NCBI GenBank assembly: GCA_903813345.2
Contig: CAIIXF020000006.1
Location: forward strand, 15,134,348-15,198,347
Origin: Owenia fusiformis
Taxonomy: Eukaryota > Annelida > Polychaeta > Sabellida > Oweniidae
Length of the DNA stretch: 64,000 nucleotides
Reading direction: 5' to 3'
Part shown: positions 23,101 through 34,345 of the stretch, one piece after another
Position numbering within the stretch: position 1 is the stretch's first letter
Layout: each line of letters opens with the position of its first letter
Translations under genes and position numbers: made by a program
The notes under the pieces: generated by a model
Database searches by the model: none
Seen by the model: the letters and a program-made list of their open reading frames with translations, nothing else
Told to the model about the DNA's origin: nothing

Positions 23101-26100
23101 CTCACAAAAGAAAACACAGTTCAGTAGGCAGACGTATGGGGCAAGATGTTCATTAATATCTATGAACACTTTACAAGATTCTATAAAACTAGGTGAATAA
23201 AACTGGTAGGCATATATTCTATTTTAAGACTGAAAAGAAAGTAACACTAACCACCATACGGATCTCCAGGTTCAACAGAAGTTGTCCAGAAGTTATCTTT
23301 AGATGGCGCTAAACCTACTGCATCTGCAAACATTGATGTTGCCCCAATCTTCCATTGGTTGGGCCCAGAATTTAGGAAATCATTGCTTGCTCTGGCCTGA
23401 AAAGTTTAGATCTTTTAAATGTGAATGACAGAAGATCTTTATTAACACTCACGTCTCACAATCATGGCCATATCTTACAATGTTGGCCAGTTTATTTATT
23501 TTACTGGTCAGATTTTTCATCCTGAAGAAAATTTTCAATTATATTACAGTGGAATCCAAATTAAGTTATGGTCAGTTTTATAACGACATGAAGTTTTGGT
23601 TTCAACATGTAACTGTACCTGTGTAACAGCAGGTATTTCTAAACTCTGTAGAATTTCCTTTGAGGCTGTCATGCAATACTGCAAGTTAAGGCCATTTTCC
23701 TCAGCAGCTTTTCCCATAGCAACCAGCCAATCTCTCCCAAGAGACACGTTGCTAACAACCATGTCACTCATAAGGGGAATCTCCATGAAGTCCTGTGTGA
23801 CAAAATATTTTAGATACAATGTCAGGCATAATATATGACGTATAATTAACGAAAATGGGATCATTTTTAAAGGAGTTGGTATAATGTACACTGTATGTAT
23901 ATTAATCAACATTGACATTTACTAACACATTTGCCAACCTGTTCATATACAGAAAGTCCCCATTGTTTAGATTCCATGAACAGCCAGCTCCAGAACTCCT
24001 GACCCTGAGGGATGGCAACAGTATTATCAATAAAGAAATCAAAGTTGCCTCCATTCTTCTTGGCATAGGGCGTCTTTGGGTGCCTACAATGAAAATTGTA
24101 TTGTATTATATTTTCAATTACAATTCATCTAGAAAGCTGTCATGACTGTTTTTCATATCTTGAGATTCCAATTTTTTTTAATTAAAATCATCAGAACATG
24201 AATTTCCTACAATTTAACTTAAGTGTTCTTATCAATGTGTATGCATTTGGTATTATTAATTCCAAAATGGGACTCAATACATTTTACTCAGGCAATGTAT
24301 GTTTTTAGTAGTGTTGTGGCGATTAATCGATACATCGCGATATACATCCATCTTGATTCTCAAGGTATTAGTTGCTCCAACTTCACCTTGATATATCTAG
24401 TGTAGTGTTTCATTCCTTAAGTAAACAAAACAAAAAATGCTTATGAGCATGGTGTGCTCACAGCAAAGACACGATTACGTAAGACAAACAGATCACTTCA
24501 ATAGGTTCTTTCAATAGACATTCATTAAGGGCCATAAAATGTCATTTGTAAGTGTGGTTACATGTACTTGTGAAATGAATATTTGGACAAATTTGATTGG
24601 TACCGTGGTCAAACACACGGGGAATGAGCCACAACACATTAATGGGACAGAAAAATCAGCTATTTGTTCCAAGGGGTGTTATAACCACTTGGAATTCGAA
24701 GATGATATACATCGCCAAAGCTGATTCTGGCGATGCATCGATGTCTGAAACAAAACATTGATGTTTTTTAAAAAAGTGAATTTGCTAAAAATCGCCATTT
24801 CTTATCTTATTTTGAAAAAATCGCTTAGCTTTTTTCATGTTTTATTTCATTTTCCAATGTTTTCTGATATTCTTTCGCTTTAAAACTGTTTCAGCTTGTC
24901 GAAATGAACCATTAATCTAAAAAAATAATTTTACTTTCATTTCACCGTTACTAAATGGCTCCCGGATGTACCAGCGTACTCTTATTAATTTGTTCTGTTC
25001 GGTATTTAAGTGCATTTGCGTTCGGTATTTCAGTGCACTTTTTTCGAACTTTTTCTCGATGTACATCGATGTACGTGCATCGATGTTTACTACTGAAAAT
25101 TGCCGATGCATCCATGTACGATTATGACACATCGCGACAACACTAGTTTTAAGGAATGTCAATTTAAAGGTTCTTCATACCAGAACTTATTGTGAGCATG
25201 GACAGGCCAGCCAGTTTTCTGCCATAGGTACCTAAAATATACAACAAATTCTATATAGCGTTTTACTTAATACAAAGAATATTCATTTTGACGTCTTCTG
25301 GACCAACATTTCTAAAGATATTTCAGTTAATGTAATACCAAATGTAGACCAAATATTCACAAAACATTTCACTAAAAGTATTTGTTTTGAGTCAAACAAG
25401 AACTATTAAGATTTCTATTAATAAGGACATGGTTTTACTACACATGACTGTGGATATAATTCAAGATCCATTACTTATAACATATTTCTGATTTATCGTT
25501 ACATTTAAATGATATATTATGTAGAATTGAACATCTTCAATTAAACCTAGTTAGAAAAGTTCTAATATTTTCTGAAGCTACATTCTGTACATGTAACATG
25601 CATGTACTGCACTTACTTCAATCCATGAGGGAATGTTCTATTTGTGGCATCCCAAGTCAAAGTGGCTCCGCTGCATTTGCCATTTTTATAAGGAGGTACA
25701 TTTGGGGGACTGGAGAAAAGAGGAATGACAAATCTCTATGACAATGAACAACATTATAAAGTAATACAAACATTAACAAAAGCTATTCACAAGGGATGGT
25801 CTTCAACAGATGTGAAAGGACAAAATAGTTTTTTTCAGGGAAGGGGGTTTGTTAATATCCAACCAATTTAAAGGAACTGCAAATGAACATTTTCAAATAG
25901 TGCTGTATGGGTGAAAGGGGTGAGGGTACAACCATTACAAAAATTACTTTTTATTTCCACACTTGTCATTATCATTAAACTTTATTAAGATTTGGCTCAA
26001 ATACATGCATGTGATTTTTTCGTACAAAATCCTGGATAATTTGATGAAATTGATTTTTCTGAAATGTATTATTAAAATTAAGTACACTACAGGTAAATAT

Positions 26101-29100
26101 GCGGCAATGGACCGAGTTCATTATCAATAAAGTGAGAGTATATCATGGTATGCATGTGATCAGAGATCAGAGCATTTATCACATTCAGCATAAAAAATGA
26201 CTTGTATCAGATCAAGGAGAATTAGAAAGTAAAGGCTTAATCATAACTGTAATTCATTTAGGCACTTACTCTAGATTATACCAATAGCAGTCCAGCTGGA
26301 GGTACCTACAAAATTAACACAAGGCATTAACATGCAAATTGTCACTACCTGCCATTTGTTACAGATGGTAAAAACTGAAGGCTTTGGATTTCTTAATTAA
26401 AAAAAAACATGCTATTTTCAACATCAATAACCTGTTTTTCAAAAAAGGATTGAAATATTTGTTAAAATATTCAGGTGGGAAAGTCATTGGTGTTTTGACC
26501 CAGCTCCTAAATAACAAATACAGTAGTAATACCATCTGGCAGTGAATACTTTACCTATATGGAATTTTCTGTTGCACTGCATATTGCTTGACATCTAATA
26601 TGGTGTCTTCATATGTTTTATTTCCCTCTGTATTGAAGTAGTAATAACCACCTACAAACAACAGATCTTAGTTAGTTTCATACCCTTTGTATACTTCTAC
26701 AAATATAATTTATAAACTATATATATCCAATGCAATAGTTGGTGGCCATTTATGATTTTTAGGCATTAAGATATTGATCAGCTTGTATCTTGTTCTCACA
26801 GGTTCTTTGCAAAAGATTTAATTCTGTGCTTAAAATTAAAAAATAATCTTTATGTTTGTCTTTTATTTTTCCAAAATCTTCATTCATGTACCATTATCTG
26901 TCCAGTATCCTAGGTAGTTCAGTGTAAGATCTCTGTTCCTGGCATCGAGATTCTTGTTGTACTTCTTTCTCAACATCTCTCCCCAGCCTTCCATTGCCTT
27001 AATACATATTCAACAACATTTTATATAAAAATACTAACATAATACTGTATTTCTCTAATCCTTAATGTTGACAATTAATATTTTACATGTGCTGTGAGCA
27101 TGTTTATTCTACAGAAGGGTGCCATATTGGTTCATAAATTTAATATCTAAATAGCTTCCATGTGAAAATACAAAATTTTTCTTGACCTTATTAATACCAT
27201 CATCACTGTAGTATATGATGGTCTCGTATTTGAATCCAGGTGGCACCACTGACACATTCCCCACCAGACCCCAGCTGAGACTGTCAAGTGATGAGTTATG
27301 CTGCCTCTGTGATGTCATAAAGTGGTTGAATGATGAGATCACAATGGCGCTAGATGTGTTATCAAACACAACCAGGGGACCACTAAACATTCCAGAATTT
27401 GCATGCTCTAGGTATCTGAAATAAAAAAAATACAGTAAAATATGTGTCCAGGCATTTGGAAAACCAGTAAGTGAACCAATATGTATATCCACTTCCATTC
27501 CATGTAAGATCTGAAAAATGTGATATCTTACTTCAGTTGAAGAATTTAGAGTTTCTCATGAGAATGTGGAGTAGTAGGTAGAGACCGTTTCTATTTAGCA
27601 GACTTGCAAGAATAATAGATATGGATATCAAAATCTCCGTGTTTCCTTAAGGATTTTAGTTAAAAGGCATAAAGAGTGACATGAGACTGAAAAATACTGT
27701 ATTTAACAAGATGGAATATTTTGGAAAGTTGCAGTGCTGTATAGATATGATACTACCTTGAATATTAATGGGACCACCTTTTAAACTTAAATGTTATCTG
27801 GTTCCAGCAGTGTCTACTTTAACCTTAAAAGGTTAACTATGTACCGCATGTATAAGTGGTTTTAATCAGCCTCACCTCATATTTATGAAATTAAACAGTT
27901 TTGCTCATATATTTGGAATATCTTTATCTACTTATGTGTACTTTTTATGATAACTCAAGATAAAGTCTTATGCATCCTAAGTTCACAAACCACAAACTAC
28001 ATATACACTAGAAAACAGCAACTCCAAGGAGAAGCAAATCCCAACGAACACTATAACATATATGAATCTGTATTTGTCACAATGTAATATTTACCATCTA
28101 CTCTTACCTTGAAAATATGATCGGTAGATATTAAAATACTTCATTAGTATATCAGAATTTCCACCAAATTAAGTATTTTGGTGACCATTTAAGAGTTTCA
28201 AAGGCACAAATAATTAAGATAATATATTTCAGATCTTATAAAGTATCATGTCACCATACTTTAAAGAAACCTCTAAGTAACGGCGAATTCCTGCTTGGCT
28301 GCCATTTCACAATCACAAATCAGAAAAACAATAAAAGCAAAATCCGTCATAAGGTGGCCATTTTGAATTTTACGAGGCCCAAATTAGAAAGACGACACAA
28401 TATTTGCAATCTACCCTAAATTGGCTTTCATTTGAGTATATAATAAAGCTTTACTTTAGAAATATCTCAAATTAAAGCAAATTCCTGTTTTCTCGATCCC
28501 CCATACACAGCCCCTGGAGGTCAGACTGAAAAACTTATATATGTGACGAAGATAGATATTGTGAATATTATTAAAATTTCAAACAATAATATTCATTTAT
28601 TTGGTTTAAAATAAAAAACTAAAGATTTTCCGAAATATTCCCGCCATTTCTAAAGCGTTGGCCATCTTAAAAAAATTTTGTTGCGTAAAACTATTCACCA
28701 AAATGCATCTTTCCACTAATTTTGAAGCAAATCCGTCCACTAGTATTCGAGTTATCTTCCGGATGGATGGATGGATGGACAGATGGATGGACGGACAGAC
28801 TGATGGACGGGCTGACGGATGGAATGCTTCACTCTATCCCTACCGAGCTTTGAACAACGAGGTATATATATATATATATCAGTCTACAAATATGAGATTA
28901 TTGTGATAGTTACCTTCCATATTTTAACATTTGATGTCCAGTAAATATGCCACCATATGAGAGAAAGCCAGTGGGAACCTGTCCTGCATATGATGCAAGG
29001 GAGGGGAACCCGGATATCAAACCATCTCTGTTATGAACACTGCAGTTAGTGGCCCCATCTACAAACTCCTACAATACAATTGCCCTTGCATGTTAGTTTG

Positions 29101-31626
29101 ATTTATGAATGGTAATGAAAATTCAAAATTTCTGTATCTTTGGAATTTTTTACTAGAAGCTCCTCCTTCCAGGGGTTGGGGAGGATGGTAATATACGCAA
29201 CTATGGGTCAAGGTCATAGACAAATAAAATTAAATAACTAATATAACACACTTATATCCCCAATACATAGCCTACCTGCCCGAATATGACAGCATTTGCC
29301 TGGGATTTAAAAGAGAGATTGATTCTTGTTTTGCCAGCTACATACTGATACTCCTTGTATTCCCAGCTGCCTAGGTTGTCTACAACCACAGACATTTCAA
29401 CATGCTGCAACTGCAGAGTGCCATCATGTGTAGAGTAGCTGAGTAAATATTGCAAGAAATAAAGTAAATTAGACATTTCATCATATAATAATAACAATAG
29501 ACATCTACAAACAGAATACTACTTAAAAATTTGTATTTAAAAATAAACTCCTCTAAATTTTAAGAAAAATAATTCATATTGAATCACATTTATGGAAGAT
29601 GGAAGTGGCCAACTTATACATTTTAAGACAACATGGAAATATTGACCTTCTCCCATATTAATGAATGAATCAAGCTATTGTTAATTTTGCTTGTTCAGAG
29701 CTACAGCTACATGTATGATTTAGGAATTTGTCCAGTATGTTTTCTGAACCTCTTGATTTGTGCATATTCATGTGCAGAAGATTATACTCTGTAGCAGTAG
29801 ATACTGTAAACAAATACTCACACTTTCCCATCAATATGGAAGAATGAGTCTGAGCTTTTGAACCAATCCTTCTGGTTTATAGTAACTCTATATGTTCCAA
29901 AAGGGTCTGTGCCTACATCGAATGTTCCTTTCTTTAGTGGAGGAGGTTCATATTGTCCCTGATCAAACTGAAACACTTGTTGGCCTAAAACGATGAAACA
30001 AAATAAATTAGGGGGAGAGGTGACACCATTAGCTTGCCATCTTTTTTCAAGGTGATCAGCTCAAAATTTCTAAAAATGACCAATGATTTTGACTGTTCAA
30101 TTGAAAGCTCAATCTTGTCCAGTGATAATCCTTGATTTGTAATTGGATAGTTGAGATTATGGGAGCCAGAGACTGAGATGATGGAGTCCGGATGGAGTTC
30201 AAAACGAGATGACAGGTACAAGGTAGTTATAATTAACTGAGGTGATTATGGATAAGAGAGTCTGAGATGAGTGCTATAAATTGAGGTGATATGTACATGC
30301 ACCATGGCTTTTGAATCTAGGATGACGAGTACCAGAGTGGAATGAGATGTGACGATCAAGTGCCAAATGAGATAACAAGTACCATGGGCTTTCAACTAGA
30401 AGGGTAGGCAACTTCCCATATTTCATACATAAACATTGCCTTTTGGTTTTTAAAATTGGAGAATCTACACATTCCAAGAAAATCTTATTTTGTACTTTTT
30501 ATGGATGATTCAAAGAAATAACTCAAAAATAAAAACATAATTATCTACATACATGTTGATAATCTAATAAATGGAATTCATCATAATTATGACAATACAC
30601 AAAGTGAACATTCTCCCGCAAATTATGTTTAAATTGGAATGTGTTCTTGAATAATTACCCACAATGCAATACTTGAAGAGAACATCTTGATACCTCTTAT
30701 ACTTTTTGGTCGTTTTTGTTCACTTTTACATGAGATTGAATATATTTTATGCTTTAACCATATTGAAAATTGATTTCTATTCAAAATAATACAAAAACAT
30801 ATACATTATATCTAATACTTTATGAAATATTACCATGAAAGGGAAGCATGGCATTGCTCATTTTGAAGGTCTCATGCTTATTACACATAGTTGCATACCC
30901 TTCTAATTGAAAGCCCACGCAAGTACCAAAAGCAATTATTGGATTGGAATGAGGTAAAATGAAACCAAAAAAATTACTCCGAGAGCCATGTTAGATTTTG
31001 AAAATTATGTTATAGATTTATAATGGCTATAATAGTATCAAAATCCACATTATAGCTTTGGCAGGAAGTAAACACAAAAGTCATGTGCATGACATAGTTT
31101 TATATATTTGATTTTTGCAGCCATGCTAACCCAAATTATCCATTTACATTGAGATCATTCCCTACCTGAATCAAATGTCTGCAAGGAGGGAGTAATAATC
31201 ACAGGAAGTTCTATCAAGACCTTTTTGGGCCTTTATGGACTTTTGCCCCCCCCCCACCTCTCATACCTTTTGGCCTTTATGGGCTTTTGCCCCCCCCCCC
31301 ACCTCTCATAAGGGAATTCATCTCTTATGAGGTGGGGGGGGGGTGGCAAAAGCCCATAAAGGCCCAAAAAGGTCTTGATACAACTTCCTGTGGTAATAAT
31401 GAATAAAAGAAATTTTGATGCTGAAAAAAATCACGTCAAAAACAAGAATCAAATCTGACCATGGGCTCTATTACAGATGCGATCTTGCCATCCACTCGAT
31501 GCTGTGAATAAAAAAAGTGTCTCATAATTAAAAATACACAACTTAGATCAACTGAGCACATAAATACATACCTGAAATGAATTTTGTAATGCATGTAAAC
31601 AAAATCAAGTTGATGGCATGCGCCAT
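20121..31626 (-). CDS. Secreted TIM-barrel glycosidase-like protein, 18 coding exons
   Basis: Exons in transcript order: 31572-31626, 29822-29984, 29276-29438, 28914-29068, 27187-27415, 26892-26997, 26555-26651, 26270-26305, 25617-25709, 25181-25231, 23939-24083, 23619-23792, 23255-23396, 22707-22818, 22151-22223, 21480-21650, 21138-21277, 20121-20373. Introns are GT-AG, all phases agree, and the joined frame gives 785 aa ending TAA. Residues 1-19 (MAHAINLILFTCITKFISG) form a signal peptide, so the product is secreted or lysosomal. Residues 20-255 are beta-rich. LGYWTDN (284-290), YLQLDCYWYN (324-333), GWPVHAHNKFW and GLSVYEQD (425-432) look like successive beta-strand ends of an alpha-galactosidase/GH31-type barrel, with Asp328 and Asp432 as candidate active-site residues. 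I know no named member, so enzyme activity is inference. The donor after 27187 is GTCAAG. The 23255 exon has an alternative donor three bases downstream (exon end 23252). Confidence 0.82.
20460..21080. repeat. Intergenic/intron repeat traces with a hairpin
   Basis: Within the last intron (20374-21137), a sentence-like motif (CAGATTTGAA(C/T)TTC..GAAAACCTGTAGATG) occurs twice about 90 bases apart. It is followed by CCAACTGCCAATCGACAACTG-type direct repeats near 20704-20750. An inverted repeat GCACATAGC..ATC / GATAGCTATGTGC lies near 21041-21075. These look like remains of dispersed repeats; the family is not named. Confidence 0.4.
24309..25145. mobile_element. hAT-like non-autonomous transposon
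   Basis: Left end TAGTGTTGTGGCGAT and the reverse complement of the right end, TAGTGTTGTCGCGAT, form TIRs. The flanking octamers GTTTTTAG (24301-24308) and GTTTTAAG (25146-25153) match at 7 of 8 positions, as expected for an old hAT target duplication. The interior has repeated ATCGATG/CATCGATG words and no transposase. It lies in the intron between exons 25181-25231 and 23939-24083 of the secreted-protein gene. Confidence 0.7.
28751..28880. repeat. GGAT-type minisatellite and (TA)n tract
   Basis: Short units GGATGGAT, GGACAGAT, GGACGGAC and variants run from about 28759 to 28820, after a conserved lead-in (AAATCCGTCCACTAGTATTC). An alternating TA tract occupies about 28863-28879. The layout resembles the 3' tail of a dispersed repeat. 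It lies in the intron upstream of the 27187-27415 exon. Confidence 0.6.
30384..30919. mobile_element. hAT-like MITE with 8-bp target duplication
   Basis: CAAGTACC occurs exactly at 30376-30383 and 30920-30927, flanking inverted ends (left GGGCTTTCAACTAGAAGGGT; right, reverse-complemented, GGGCTTTCAATTAGAAGGGT). The 536-base interior is non-coding. It lies in the first intron of the secreted-protein gene. A related word (GGGCTCTCAACTAGAAAG) occurs singly at about 35280. Confidence 0.7.
31200..31392. mobile_element. Fold-back hAT-like MITE, 193 bp, perfect 8-bp TSD
   Basis: GTAATAAT is present at 31192-31199 and again at 31393-31400. Between them, both arms read CACAGGAAGTT..ATCAAGACC, GGCCTTTATGG and a C-run in opposite orientation. 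They meet at a small loop (about GGAATTCATCTC), so the whole element is one hairpin. The left arm carries an extra partial duplication of the GGCCTTTATGG to ACCTCTCAT segment. Non-coding; in the first intron of the secreted-protein gene. Confidence 0.85.
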
Positions 31627-31690
31627 TTTGGATGATCACATGATTATGTTTTGTCACGTGGTACGAAAGTAATATTTAGCGCGAAATTTA
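31627..31690 (-). promoter_or_regulatory. Candidate TATA-less promoter of the secreted-protein gene
   Basis: Immediately upstream of the start codon lie an E-box CACGTG (31655-31660) and an E2F-like TTTAGCGCGAAA (31675-31686). The start itself reads CAAAATGGCGCA, close to the YY1/TISU start element used by mRNAs with very short leaders. No TATA box was found. The assignment rests on motif matches only. Confidence 0.35.
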
Positions 31691-32084
31691 AACCCCAGTC
31701 ACGCCGAACATATTCAAGTACACCGCATTATTACCAAAAATATTATTCATTTCTGTAAGATATCTGATTTATATCTTTTATAGAATATTATACTTTTTAA
31801 ACAGTATAAAATAGACCTACTTTTGTTTGAAGTTCTATGAAGGGTCAGATTCAGATTTGGCATCCGTTCAGATTTCGCCGATTGCCGTATTAAAGTGCGA
31901 CCATGTGCGTAGCGCTTGTTACGCATAGTAAGACTAGCAAGCCCGTGAATGTGTTGAAATGGCATAATTGTTTGCACATGATTTATTGATGTGTATATTT
32001 ATCCATTTAACCATTAAGTTTTATCAGAATATAACTATCTAAAGTTGTTAAAAAACGCTCAGATTGCATTCGAAAAAAATGTCC

Positions 32085-32100
32085 CGGGGGTATACCCCCG
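32085..32100. repeat. 16-bp perfect palindrome
   Basis: CGGGGGTATACCCCCG is a perfect dyad followed by an unusually GC-rich stretch (ACCGCTCCCCAAGATGCACG). It looks like the terminus or core of a dispersed invertebrate repeat; boundaries were not resolved. Confidence 0.45.
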
Positions 32101-32285
32101 ACCGCTCCCCAAGATGCACGGCCTTCGGTCATGCAAGTGGGCGTACCAACTCAAATATAGCCATGGGATACCACTGGTGATCCACAACAGAATCGTCGAT
32201 TTAATTCCTCACTTAGTTACATAAACGGTTCAGTGGATTAAAAGTGCAGATCTTAACTGTTTTTCGAAAAACCGTCTTCTGAACT

Positions 32286-32846
32286 CATGGCGTAGAATAT
32301 TGGAAATAGCGTCATAAATCCCGGGACAATGAATCTCGGATCCAAGTACGTCATTAATGGTCGAAAATCAAAATATTGACAAATTTATAACCTAAAAGGC
32401 CGAAAGATTATGCGGCAAATATAGAAACGGGGGTTTTCAACATATTTTATAAGCTTTGACCTCTTAGAATCCGTTGAATCCTAAGCGATTGGAGTTGTTT
32501 AGATCACTTAACGAATGATATAAAATGATGAGGATTTGAGTTTTTTCAAAGTTTATAATGGCGGCCAATGGGGGATTTAAGCAAAACATCCCGAAAATTA
32601 AATCATTAAAAGGCCGAAAGATCTATGGATGGATTTTGCTGATTTATATATCAAAACGAACACTTCGTTGGGTGTAACAAGGATCCGTTGAATCCTAAGA
32701 AAATAAATGATTTGCTAAAAAGTTATTAAGATTTTAAATTTTGATCCCGATTTTGATGAAGACTGTTTTCCATTGAAATCTTTGGACCATGAAATGTCGA
32801 TTTACGCGCATGCGTTGTGACGTTATTTCCATTATTCTACGCCATG
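32286..32846. mobile_element. TIR element with internal direct repeat
   Basis: CATGGCGTAGAATATTGGAA at the left and its inverted counterpart (TTCCATTATTCTACGCCATG) at the right bound about 560 bases. Inside, two segments beginning GGCCGAAAGAT and ending TCCGTTGAATCCTAAG (32398-32490 and 32611-32700) are direct repeats. No coding frame is evident. Confidence 0.55.
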
Positions 32847-33044
32847 ATTTGTTCGCACATATGTACATTTTCTTAAACATATGATACTGATACACAAATG
32901 TCGTGGGAATTCTGCCTATCGTGTGAAAGAGGTAAAGAGAAAAATCGTACCTTCGATGTTCCGACATTTTGTTACCAAAACGAACCGTTTCGGTAACCAG
33001 CGTAATCGAATGGATCACCAGTGCATACGCCCATGGCGACCTAG

Positions 33045-33326
33045 CAGGGGCGGATCTGGAAATCAACAAGGGGGGGGGCCAAATTTCAAGTCAGAGAAAA
33101 AAACGTCCGCGCTAGCGCGGAAAAAAATTTTGGGTCCCTAAAACCAAAAAGTGGGCCCAAATTTTGAAATTTTGAGGCCCATTTTCTTCAAAATTTGGCC
33201 TGAAATTAAAAAATAAGGCCTTAAAAGGCCCAGTAATGACCAAAAAGGCCCACTTTTTGGGGCCTGAAGGCCTTTTTTGGCCCAACATTTTTTTCTGGGC
33301 CCACCCCCCCCCCTAATCCGCCAGTG
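33045..33326. mobile_element. TIR MITE, CAGGGGCGGAT family
   Basis: Ends CAGGGGCGGAT and (reverse complement of the right end) CACTGGCGGAT are flanked by CCTAG at 33040-33044 and 33327-33331, a probable 5-bp target duplication. The interior is dominated by GGCC-containing foldable runs (AAAAGGCCCACTTTTTGGGG, GAAGGCCTTTTTTGGCCC). Confidence 0.6.
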
Positions 33327-34269
33327 CCTAGGATCGGATGAAGAATTTTTTCAACCTACAGTCAACATCCATTCCACGTGACAGTTTCACGTGTGTTCGA
33401 ACTGCAATCGTTACTTTACATTGCGCAAGATTGCAGACGCACTATACCACAGACCTATTTAGTGTTCTATACCGGGTTCAGACTTCTATAGAATTTGAGC
33501 GAATTACGATAATCCAGTCAACAAGATAATCCTGTTTGGCAAAATAGAGTAAAAGCTTTTTGCAATGAACGGATGTGTGCTCAATACCAATGGTTAAATT
33601 ATACGATTAAAGGAATCCAACACCTTGCAAAACTTCTTAACGGAGAGGAATAAGGGAAAATGCTTGCCGGATTCTGAATCTGTGTATTTTTTAATGATTT
33701 TTCACCGTCTTAGAATTTCAATTTTTTTCCTTTAAAAAATGAGATTTGCATTGTTTTCCAATTAGACAAATGAGTAAACATGAATAGCCCGAAATCTAAC
33801 GGTGAGATTTTGTTTTAAAAAATAATGGATATCAAGGCTAAATATAGCTATACAATAAACATAAAAAAGCAATGCTTGGACTCTTCATATTCACACAAAA
33901 AATTAATTAGTAAATGAGGTTTGATATTTGTGAGAATAAGTTGTACGAGTCGCAATGCTCTATAAACACCAGACTACAGGGTGGATTAGGATCAATGACA
34001 CACATAAAAATTGATTTAAAAACATTTCATGATAATTATCTCAAACAAAAGCAGTTAGCGAAGGATACATTTCATTACACTCAATAAATAGTTATCACTT
34101 TTGACTATATATACATATCTCATGGGAATGTATTTCCATCTGCTCAAGATATCATATTTTAGCTTCGAAAATCACAATCGTTGGATAATACATTTGTCTC
34201 AGAATGATAGGCCACCCTGTAGCAATGTAGCTTTCACTTGAAGTGTACCCTTGAGAATAATGAACTTAC

Positions 34270-34345
34270 TTTCAAATTGGTCTTGCTTTTGTGGTGTATG
34301 TGGCATTTTAGCAAATCTGCCACGCTCATTTCTTTCCAGAACCAT
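34270..34345 (-). CDS. Candidate first coding exon of an unidentified gene
   Basis: An ATG in fair context (ACAAGATGG) opens 25 codons, MVLERNERGRFAKMPHTPQK then QDQFE. It ends one base into the next codon at a consensus donor, A|GTAAGT. The piece is basic and was not recognised. No downstream partner was found before the secreted-protein gene. Its phase would fit that gene's second exon (29822-29984), which allows an alternative non-secretory first exon, but this is speculative. Confidence 0.25.

Noticed and set aside
31436-31657. 73-codon minus-strand frame overlapping the signal-peptide exon
   Set aside because: It is in another frame. The 31572-31626 exon with its signal peptide joins in phase to 29984 and continues through 17 further exons.
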